The notes under the pieces were generated by a model. The model did not search any database and was not told the origin of the DNA. It saw only the letters and a list, made by a program, of their open reading frames with translations. From SZUA-448 sp964602475 (GTDB lineage Bacteria > Bacillota > Clostridia > Lachnospirales > Lachnospiraceae), in the NCBI GenBank assembly GCA_964602475.1, contig CAZRRN010000068.1, forward strand, positions 1 to 11,618: a stretch of DNA of 11,618 nt, given 5' to 3'. Made by a program: the position numbers and the translations under genes. This document shows positions 1 through 5,476 of this stretch, in pieces. Position 1 is the first letter of the stretch. Every line of letters begins with the position of its first letter.

Positions 1-1
1 A

Positions 2-181
2 ACTGAGGAACTTGTTAAAGGTGAGAAGGTTCAGTTAGTTGGTTTTGGTACATTTGAAGTTGCCAGCAGACCTGAGAGAACCGGAAGAAATCCGCAGACG
101 AAGAAGACGATTAAGATCGCAGCTTCCAAAGCACCGAAGTTCAAGGCTGGTAAGGCACTGAAGGACGTTGTTAACAAGTAA
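2..181 (+). CDS. hup: HU-family DNA-binding protein, C-terminal part (5' end outside window)
   Basis: This is the last 59 codons of a bacterial HU protein, the small dimeric histone-like protein that bends and compacts DNA. The visible part has the family signature: a beta strand with VGFGTFEV, then the DNA-binding arm with RPERTGRNPQTKKTI, then a short C-terminal helix ending in KALKDVVNK. HU proteins are about 90 residues, so about 30 residues are missing beyond the left edge. The arm carries the conserved RNP motif whose proline intercalates into DNA in known HU structures. A strong terminator follows 20 bases after the stop, so hup is probably transcribed as a unit of its own with some read-through into rqcP. 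HU rather than IHF is inferred from the Firmicute context. Confidence 0.95.
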   Translation, partial: TEELVKGEKVQLVGFGTFEVASRPERTGRNPQTKKTIKIAASKAPKFKAGKALKDVVNK

Positions 182-201
182 TCAGACAACTATGACGAGC
201 A

Positions 202-241
202 GGCTGTTTTGAAGGAATCTTCAGAACAGCCTTTTATTTTT
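202..241 (+). terminator. Rho-independent terminator of hup, abutting the rqcP ribosome binding site
   Basis: Bases 202-214 pair with 219-231 to give a 13-bp stem containing one T-G wobble (209/224) and a four-base GAAT loop. It is followed by a T-rich run (TTTTATTTTT, 232-241). The AAGGAG of rqcP starts at 242, directly after the T run, so no room is left for a promoter between terminator and ribosome binding site. Confidence 0.9.
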
Positions 242-254
242 AAGGAGATTATTT

Positions 255-494
255 ATGAGACTGGATAAATACCTAAAAGTATCACGGCTTATAAAACGCA
301 GAACGGTAGCGAATGATGCATGCGGCGCAGGACGTGTCAGCGTGAACGGTAAACCGGCAAAACCTTCGGCAGAGGTGAAAGTCGGAGATATACTGGAGAT
401 TGGATTCGGAGAAAAAGCCGTAAAAGCGGAGATAACTGAAATACGTGAGACAACAAAAAAGGAAGATGCCAAAGAAATGTTTAAATATCTTTAA
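255..494 (+). CDS. rqcP: RqcP, S4-domain RNA-binding protein of ribosome quality control (YabO/Hsp15 type)
   Basis: A 79-residue protein that is almost entirely an S4 RNA-binding fold: MRLDKYLKVSRLIKRRTVAN at the N-terminus, then GRVSVNGKPAKPSAEVKVGD, the typical S4 turn. In B. subtilis the homologue (YabO, now RqcP) binds stalled 50S subunits with RqcH and helps add C-terminal alanine tails to nascent chains. Length and lack of any extra domain fit RqcP rather than RluB-type pseudouridine synthases or YlmH. The start ATG has AAGGAG at 242-247, seven bases upstream. The gene sits first in the yabP-yabQ-divIC row, as in Bacillus. Because the hup terminator ends at the ribosome binding site, expression probably depends on read-through from hup or RNA processing; that is inference. 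Confidence 0.92.
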   Translation: MRLDKYLKVSRLIKRRTVANDACGAGRVSVNGKPAKPSAEVKVGDILEIGFGEKAVKAEITEIRETTKKEDAKEMFKYL

Positions 495-536
495 TCGCGC
501 ATATATCTGTAGGGAGAAACAAACAGGAGGCATATG

Positions 537-824
537 ATGCCGGAAGAACGACTGCCCCTAAAAAACCACAGATTGGAACTAAATGCAAGAAAGACAGCTG
601 CAGTCACTGGAGTCAAGGAAGTTCAATCCTTTGATGAACAGGAAGTCTTATTAGAAACAGAGATGGGGTTACTAATTATCCGCGGAAGCGGGCTGCATAT
701 TGACCGGCTGACCACAGAACGCGGAGAAGTTGATCTGAACGGGCGGATTGACAGTCTGATTTATACGGAAGCAAAGGATCACGCAAAAAACGGTGAAAAC
801 TGGCTGAAGCGTCTGTTGAGGTAG
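537..824 (+). CDS. yabP: YabP, sporulation protein
   Basis: A 95-residue protein with the YabP/YqfC pattern: HRLELNARKTAAVTGVKEV, then SFDEQEVLLETEMG, LLIIRGSGLHIDRL and a C-terminal GEVDLNGRIDSLIYTE. The family is found only in endospore formers; in Bacillus yabP is expressed in the mother cell under sigma-E and is linked to spore coat and cortex assembly, but its biochemical role is unclear. Two consecutive ATG codons (534, 537) are possible. I chose 537 because the AGGAGG at 525-530 is then six bases away rather than three. The stop is three bases before the yabQ start, so the two are translationally linked. A weak sigma-E-like -10 (CATATATC, 500-507) lies upstream but without a good -35. 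Confidence 0.93.
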   Translation: MPEERLPLKNHRLELNARKTAAVTGVKEVQSFDEQEVLLETEMGLLIIRGSGLHIDRLTTERGEVDLNGRIDSLIYTEAKDHAKNGENWLKRLLR

Positions 825-827
825 AAC

Positions 828-1301
828 ATGGAGCTGACTGCGTTTGCTTCCCGATTGTTGATATTCAGTGAGCTAAAGCTGTTTGCCGCCAGTTTTATCT
901 TTGGAGCATTGATTGTTATATCTTATACAATGATCAGTCTCCTGCGACGGGCATTCCGAATAGGAATCGTTCTCGAAATTGCAGGAGAACTGTTGTATTG
1001 GGGATGCGTTGCCGTGTCGGCATACTATATTCAGTACCGGCTTAATTATGGAATTCTGAGATTCTTTTCGGTATTTGGTACGGGACTTGGTTTGTTTATA
1101 TGTCACATACTGACAAGACCGGCAGCGGCAGAGCTTTCGCACGCTGTCGAAAAATACCGGAGAAGGCGGATGAGTACGTTGAGAAAGAGACGGTGTGACC
1201 GTCGAAACCGATTGAAATATTATGCTAATAGGGTTACAATGTTATTCGAGAGCTTCAAAAAGAAAGAAGAAAAGGAGAGCCGCACGGATGAGACAACGTA
1301 A
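828..1301 (+). CDS. yabQ: YabQ, spore cortex biosynthesis membrane protein
   Basis: A 157-residue protein with about three hydrophobic helices (roughly residues 18-40, 46-68 and 76-94) followed by a strongly basic tail with RRRR and RKRRCDRR clusters ending in a charged K/E-rich segment. This layout, together with its place between yabP and divIC, matches the Spore_YabQ family. In B. subtilis YabQ sits in the outer forespore membrane and is needed for cortex formation. The positive-inside rule puts the basic tail in the mother-cell cytoplasm. The ATG follows the yabP stop by three bases with no strong ribosome binding site of its own, suggesting translational coupling. Its last 14 bases overlap divIC. 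The identification rests on topology plus context, as the sequence itself is poorly conserved. Confidence 0.87.
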   Translation: MELTAFASRLLIFSELKLFAASFIFGALIVISYTMISLLRRAFRIGIVLEIAGELLYWGCVAVSAYYIQYRLNYGILRFFSVFGTGLGLFICHILTRPAAAELSHAVEKYRRRRMSTLRKRRCDRRNRLKYYANRVTMLFESFKKKEEKESRTDETT

Positions 1302-1581
1302 GAAACGTGTCATTGGATTTCGAATCATTGCTGTTACGGTGCTGATTCTCTGCGGTGTTGTAGTTTACAATAAGATCTCACTTGATAATGAATACAAAGC
1401 TCTTCAAAAGCAGCAGACATCACTGGAACAGAGTATTTCTGATGAACAGGAACGTACGGAAGAGATTGAAGAATATAGTGTATATGTAAAAACTAAAAAA
1501 TTTATTGAGGATGTTGCACGCCGTGTCCTTGGTCTTGTAGATCCTGAGGATATTGTAATACAGAATGACGAGGTGAATTAA
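1288..1581 (+). CDS. divIC: DivIC/FtsB-type septum formation protein
   Basis: A 97-residue bitopic protein: a short basic cytoplasmic N-terminus (MRQRKKRV), one transmembrane helix at about residues 9-26, a coiled coil at about 28-62 rich in E, Q and K, and the typical FtsB/DivIC end (FIEDVARRVLGLVDPEDIVI). The protein forms a complex with FtsL and DivIB/FtsQ in the divisome and helps activate septal peptidoglycan synthesis. The reading frame is open further upstream (an ATG at 1222), but 1288 is preferred: AAGGAG at 1273-1278 is nine bases away and the resulting length is the normal one. It overlaps yabQ by 14 bases, so the two are probably co-translated. In sporulating Firmicutes divIC is usually next to yabQ, which supports the call. 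Confidence 0.93.
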   Translation: MRQRKKRVIGFRIIAVTVLILCGVVVYNKISLDNEYKALQKQQTSLEQSISDEQERTEEIEEYSVYVKTKKFIEDVARRVLGLVDPEDIVIQNDEVN

Positions 1582-1654
1582 AGCAGAAAGCTGATTCTCC
1601 TAAATGTTCTTAACTCCTTCAAATCGCATGGGAAATCATATTCCGGCGGATTTA

Positions 1655-1692
1655 TGTCAATCGAATCTTTTAGAACGGTACGCCTTTTGACA
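1655..1692 (+). promoter_or_regulatory. Candidate Spo0A boxes upstream of spoIIE
   Basis: The Spo0A box core is TGTCGAA. On the minus strand, 1692-1686 reads TGTCAAA (6 of 7) within TTTGTCAAAA, and it overlaps the -35 of the spoIIE promoter. On the plus strand, 1655-1661 reads TGTCAAT (5 of 7), followed by an overlapping TCGAA. The arrangement resembles Spo0A~P-activated promoters of Bacillus in which a box overlaps the -35. Individual boxes this short occur by chance; the support comes from their combination with the 21-bp promoter spacing. Confidence 0.55.
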
Positions 1693-1719
1693 AACATTTT
1701 CCTGCAGCCCCGCTATAAT
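1687..1719 (+). promoter_or_regulatory. spoIIE promoter with 21-bp spacer
   Basis: A perfect TTGACA (1687-1692) and a perfect TATAAT (1714-1719) are separated by 21 bp rather than 17. No alternative -35 exists at 17 bp. In B. subtilis the spoIIE and spoIIG promoters have consensus-like elements at 21-22 bp and are used by sigma-A only with Spo0A~P. Transcription would start near 1726, giving a leader of about 27 bases before the GTG at 1753. Confidence 0.8.
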
Positions 1720-1752
1720 TCGTTTACTACGAAATGAAGCGAGGAGACCGGA

Positions 1753-3342
1753 GTGAAAAGAAAGACAAAACAATTACAAACGATATTTGCAGGCTGTTTT
1801 CTGCTTGCACTTGTGATTTGGATACAATCAGAGACCTTGCTGCGGATATTGCTTGCGTTCAGCATGTGCTGGATTGTATTTTTATTGTATCCGTATGCAT
1901 CGGTACAGGTACTTCGTCTGCGAAGACGATTGTTTGGACAACTGTATGGGTATCGTAATATCGGTCAGGTTATGACTGGGCAGAAGCTCGCGGGAATGGC
2001 AGATTCCTTTGCAAGTCTTGCAGAAAGTGTCCGTGATACAGGTGAAATCACAACGAAGCCGGTACAGCCGGATCAAAGCAAGCTGATGGAGGAGCTTTCC
2101 GATAAGTTCTGCAGAGACTGTGAGGGCTGCGATTCCTGCTGGGGCGTCTGTGCCGAGAACAGTTATCTATCAATCTGTGAACTGTTAGAACTAGGTTGCA
2201 CCAAAGGCAGTATTTTACCTGCAGAGGTACCGGAGCGTTTCCGTCTGCAATGCGGAAAAGCCGAACTGTATGCGGAGGAACTGAACCGCTCTCTTCTCGG
2301 TGTACGACGGGAGAACATGTTTCGAAGCAGACTGGCAGAAAGCCGCAGCATGCTGGCAGACCAGATGACAGAGCTTTCTTTGGCAGTGCGTGGGTTCTCC
2401 CGTATGATGAACAACAAAGAAGAAGCAGGAGAATTGCAAAAACAGATGATTGCAGCTGCTCTTTGTTCCGAAAAGGTGCTGATTCGGGAGATTGCCCTAT
2501 ATTCCGGTGTAAGCGGAGGAAAAGAAGTCAGAATCTGCGCCAGAGGACGCCGCGGACATTGTATGACCTCCAAAACAGCAGCGGCAAGTCTGAGTGCATT
2601 GCTTGATCTTCCTCTTCAATCCGGAGAAGAGAATCGGAATGTGATCGGATGCGAATACGCGGAATATGTCTTTTATGAAGTACCAAAATACTACGTTCTG
2701 ACCGGATGTGCCCAGATGATTCGGGAAGGTAAAAGCAGATCCGGTGACAATTATTCGTTTCTTAAGACAAACTGCAGGAACAGTGTCATGATTTTGGCTG
2801 ACGGAATGGGCTGCGGAGCAGAAGCAGGGAAAGACAGTACGATGGTAGTGGAGCTTCTGGAACAGCTGCTGGATTCCGGATTTGAAGAAGCATCGGTGGT
2901 TAGGCTTCTGAACGCTGTGTTGGTTTTAAAATCCGAGCAGGTAAAATTTACAACTCTGGATCTTGGTATACTGAATCTTTATACAGGGAACTGTGAATTT
3001 ATCAAAGCCGGTGCAGCCACAACGTATATCAAACGCAAGAACTGGGTAGAATCGATTGCATCGACCTCGATGCCGCTTGGGGTGATTGACCGGATTGAGT
3101 ATGAAACAAAGCATAAAAAGCTTTATCCTGACGATTATGTAATTATGCTTTCGGACGGAGCACTTGATTGTATCGGGCTGAAGGAACGGGAAGAATACAT
3201 GGAACAGTTGATTGCAGGAATGAGAGAGAAAAGTCCTCAGGAGATGGCAAATACACTGCTGCAGGGAATTCTGAAAAGTCCCGGATATACGGCGCGCGAT
3301 GATATTACGATACTGGTTACGGGATTATTCGAAGAACTTTAA
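1753..3342 (+). CDS. spoIIE: SpoIIE, PP2C-type serine phosphatase, with a short two-helix membrane part
   Basis: SpoIIE dephosphorylates SpoIIAA-P at the polar septum, releasing sigma-F in the forespore, and interacts with FtsZ. This 529-residue protein keeps the central region (about 60-310), including the cysteine cluster C120-X2-C-X2-C-X2-C-W, and the PP2C domain (about 310-529) with its metal-binding motifs: DGMG at 350-353, SMPLG, SDG with D468, and DD at 516-517. The membrane part has only two hydrophobic helices (about 10-28 and 31-48), whereas B. subtilis SpoIIE (about 827 residues) has ten. An in-frame TGA at 1735-1737 rules out a longer N-terminus. The GTG start has GGAG six bases upstream. 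Its own 21-bp-spaced promoter precedes it and tilS follows 58 bases later with no terminator between. Function is probably conserved because all catalytic acids are present. Confidence 0.93.
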   Translation: MKRKTKQLQTIFAGCFLLALVIWIQSETLLRILLAFSMCWIVFLLYPYASVQVLRLRRRLFGQLYGYRNIGQVMTGQKLAGMADSFASLAESVRDTGEITTKPVQPDQSKLMEELSDKFCRDCEGCDSCWGVCAENSYLSICELLELGCTKGSILPAEVPERFRLQCGKAELYAEELNRSLLGVRRENMFRSRLAESRSMLADQMTELSLAVRGFSRMMNNKEEAGELQKQMIAAALCSEKVLIREIALYSGVSGGKEVRICARGRRGHCMTSKTAAASLSALLDLPLQSGEENRNVIGCEYAEYVFYEVPKYYVLTGCAQMIREGKSRSGDNYSFLKTNCRNSVMILADGMGCGAEAGKDSTMVVELLEQLLDSGFEEASVVRLLNAVLVLKSEQVKFTTLDLGILNLYTGNCEFIKAGAATTYIKRKNWVESIASTSMPLGVIDRIEYETKHKKLYPDDYVIMLSDGALDCIGLKEREEYMEQLIAGMREKSPQEMANTLLQGILKSPGYTARDDITILVTGLFEEL

Positions 3343-3400
3343 GGACAAGGGGATTACAAGCAGCTTCAAGAAAAGCAGTGTTATTTCCGGGAAAGGACAT

Positions 3401-4903
3401 ATGATAAGAAAAGTAAAAGCATTTATTGAACAGCACCAAATGCTCGAGCAGGGAGACCGGCTCGTGATTGGTGTGTCCGGAGGTGCAGATTCTGTCTGCC
3501 TGCTTTCCGTGCTCGTAAAGCTTCGAACTGAATATAATCTGAAACTCTTTGCGGTACATGTGAACCATGGAATCCGGGGAGAGGAAGCAAAAAGAGATAT
3601 GCTGTTTACGGAACAGCTCTGCCGCCGTTTCGGTGTGGAATGCAGAAGCATTTCGGAGGATGTACCTGCAGCAGCCAAACGTGACAAAATCGGGGAAGAG
3701 GAAGCGGGACGGCTGGTGCGCTACGCAGCATTTACGCAGGAGGCAAAGCAAAGACAATGCACAAAGATTGCAGTTGCCCACCACATGGATGATAATGCGG
3801 AAACGGTTTTGTTTCGTATGTTTCGGGGAACCGGTCTTACCGGTCTTGCAGGAATCCGCCCGGTTACACCGGAAATGACAAAGGGAGCAGGAAAAACGTG
3901 TCTGAAGGTTCTTCGCCCGTTGCTTTGCGTGACTCGTGCAGAGATTGAAGGCTATCTGCAGGAACAGGGTCTGGAGTTCTGTACGGATTCAACAAATACA
4001 TTGCTTGATTACAGCAGAAATGTTATCAGGAATACTATCCTGCCGGTGGCTGAAGAAAGAATCAATCCGGGTGCGGCTAAAAATATCAGTGTTTTAGCAG
4101 CGCATGTGGCAGAGGTGGAACGCTTTTTGGACGATACAGCAGGACGTCTGTACCGCGATTGTGTTAATGAAGACGGTGAAGCCTCGGTATCGGTGAAGGT
4201 AATTTTACCGATACTGGAAAAAGAGGATCGTGTGCTGCAGAACCTTGTGCTTTATAAAGCAGTCTGCCGGATTGCGGAATGCAGAAAGGATATTACGTCG
4301 GCCCATATAACTTCAATTTCAGAGCTTTTTGCCAAACAGGTCGGCAGCAGGGTTGATCTTCCCTATGGGATTACTGCAGAACGCGGATACGATTGTGTTA
4401 TAATATATAAAAAAAAGGGGCAATTGACGGAGAACGGATTTACTGAGTTTTTTTGTCTGGAACAAGAAAACCATGAAGGAGCAGACTGCTGCAGCCTGAA
4501 GACTGAATATACGATACATCTGCCAAAGAAGTATGGGACTTTGATCCTGACATTATGTAACATAAACATTTCAGAAGCGGAAAATAACGAAAAACCCCTT
4601 GTAAATTTAAAAAACGTCTATACGAAATGCTTTGATTATGATACAATAAACAATACTGTTTCACTAAGAATGCCCCTTTCGGGTGACCATATCACAATTA
4701 GTGCTGCCGGCGGAACGAAGCTATTGACAAGATATTTTATCGATACAAAGGTTCCGAGAGAACAGCGGTTTGGGATCCCGGTACTTGCAGCCGGATCTGA
4801 TATTCTGTGGGTGATTGGCGGAAGAACCGGAGAAGGATTTCATGTGACGGAGCATACAAAACGAATTCTTTTTGCAGAATGGAGAGAATACGATGGAGAA
4901 TAA
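3401..4903 (+). CDS. tilS: TilS, tRNA(Ile)-lysidine synthetase
   Basis: TilS attaches lysine to C34 of the CAU anticodon of tRNA-Ile2 using ATP, changing both codon reading (AUA) and charging; it is normally essential. The 500-residue product shows the PP-loop SGGADS (26-31), HVNHGIR, the HHMDDNAET motif (127-135), and the GLTGLAGI and LRPLL motifs of the N-terminal ATP-pyrophosphatase domain. A long C-terminal part follows, ending in the TilS_C domain (TKLLTRYFIDTKVPREQR to the end). The frame is open from 3299, but ATG 3401 has AAAGGA just upstream and starts right before the conserved core. The last 11 bases overlap hpt. An in-frame A-AAA-AAG-GGG stretch at 4411-4420 is a possible slippage site. 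The part from about 4390 to 4680 is visibly more AT-rich than its surroundings. Confidence 0.95.
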   Translation: MIRKVKAFIEQHQMLEQGDRLVIGVSGGADSVCLLSVLVKLRTEYNLKLFAVHVNHGIRGEEAKRDMLFTEQLCRRFGVECRSISEDVPAAAKRDKIGEEEAGRLVRYAAFTQEAKQRQCTKIAVAHHMDDNAETVLFRMFRGTGLTGLAGIRPVTPEMTKGAGKTCLKVLRPLLCVTRAEIEGYLQEQGLEFCTDSTNTLLDYSRNVIRNTILPVAEERINPGAAKNISVLAAHVAEVERFLDDTAGRLYRDCVNEDGEASVSVKVILPILEKEDRVLQNLVLYKAVCRIAECRKDITSAHITSISELFAKQVGSRVDLPYGITAERGYDCVIIYKKKGQLTENGFTEFFCLEQENHEGADCCSLKTEYTIHLPKKYGTLILTLCNINISEAENNEKPLVNLKNVYTKCFDYDTINNTVSLRMPLSGDHITISAAGGTKLLTRYFIDTKVPREQRFGIPVLAAGSDILWVIGGRTGEGFHVTEHTKRILFAEWREYDGE

Positions 4904-5414
4904 GATTACTACACTTATTTCGGAGGAACTGGTCAATGACCGGATTAAAGAGCTGGCAGAAGAAATCAGCCGTGATTACTGCGATAAAGAGCTGCATCTG
5001 ATCTGTGTACTGAAGGGTGGTGCATATTTTATGATTGAGCTTGCAAAATACATCACCATACCGGTAACCATTGATTTTATGTCGGTATCAAGCTATGGTT
5101 CGGGTACCGTCAGTACCGGAAGTGTTAAAATAATTAAAGATCTTGATGAACCGGTACAGGGCAAGGAAATAATGGTAGTAGAAGATATTATTGATTCCGG
5201 CAAGACGCTTTCCTATCTTTTGACAATGCTGACGGGAAGAAAACCGGCGGGAATCCGTCTCTGCACTCTGCTTGATAAACCGGATCGCCGAGAGGTGGAT
5301 GTTAAGGTTGATTATGTGGGATTTCAGATTCCGGATTATTTTGTAGTCGGCTGTGGACTGGATTATGACCAGAATTACCGCAACCTTCCTTATGTGGGTG
5401 TAGTTGAAGTCTGA
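4893..5414 (+). CDS. hpt: Hypoxanthine phosphoribosyltransferase
   Basis: This cytoplasmic enzyme salvages hypoxanthine (and usually guanine) by joining it to PRPP to give IMP or GMP. The 173-residue protein has the type I PRTase signature VVEDIIDSGKTL (E97, D98 and D101 in the PRPP loop), the LKGG cis-peptide loop near residue 42, the flexible-loop SYGSGT, and the C-terminal VDYVGFQIPDYFVVGCGLDYD, where the purine stacks. Length equals that of Bacillus HprT. The frame extends seven codons upstream, but ATG 4893 is preferred since GGAGAG at 4881-4886 is six bases before it and the protein then starts as relatives do. It overlaps tilS by 11 bases, indicating coupled translation, and precedes ftsH as in most Firmicutes. 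Confidence 0.95.
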   Translation: MENKITTLISEELVNDRIKELAEEISRDYCDKELHLICVLKGGAYFMIELAKYITIPVTIDFMSVSSYGSGTVSTGSVKIIKDLDEPVQGKEIMVVEDIIDSGKTLSYLLTMLTGRKPAGIRLCTLLDKPDRREVDVKVDYVGFQIPDYFVVGCGLDYDQNYRNLPYVGVVEV

Positions 5415-5476
5415 ACCGTCTGCAGTTGTATTTTGACAAGAACTAAGGAAGATTAAGAGTTGTAAGGAGGAGCAAG

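Noticed and set aside
1582..1752. Homologue of yabR between divIC and spoIIE
   Set aside because: The gap is only 171 bases, holds the spoIIE promoter, and shows no S1-domain coding frame.
3299..3400. An N-terminal extension of TilS starting at 3299 within spoIIE
   Set aside because: It would overlap spoIIE by 44 bases, lacks a ribosome binding site and gives residues without similarity to TilS; ATG 3401 fits the family start.
4399..4408. TATAAT-like sequence inside tilS
   Set aside because: It lies in an AT-rich coding stretch with no matching -35 and no gene start following it before hpt, nearly 500 bases away.
5433..5461. Separate promoter for ftsH starting with TTGACA at 5433
   Set aside because: The -35 is perfect, but no acceptable -10 occurs at 16-18 bp (AGAGTT or similar). 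Without mapping data co-transcription with hpt is the simpler reading, although a Spo0A-type or activator-dependent promoter is not excluded.
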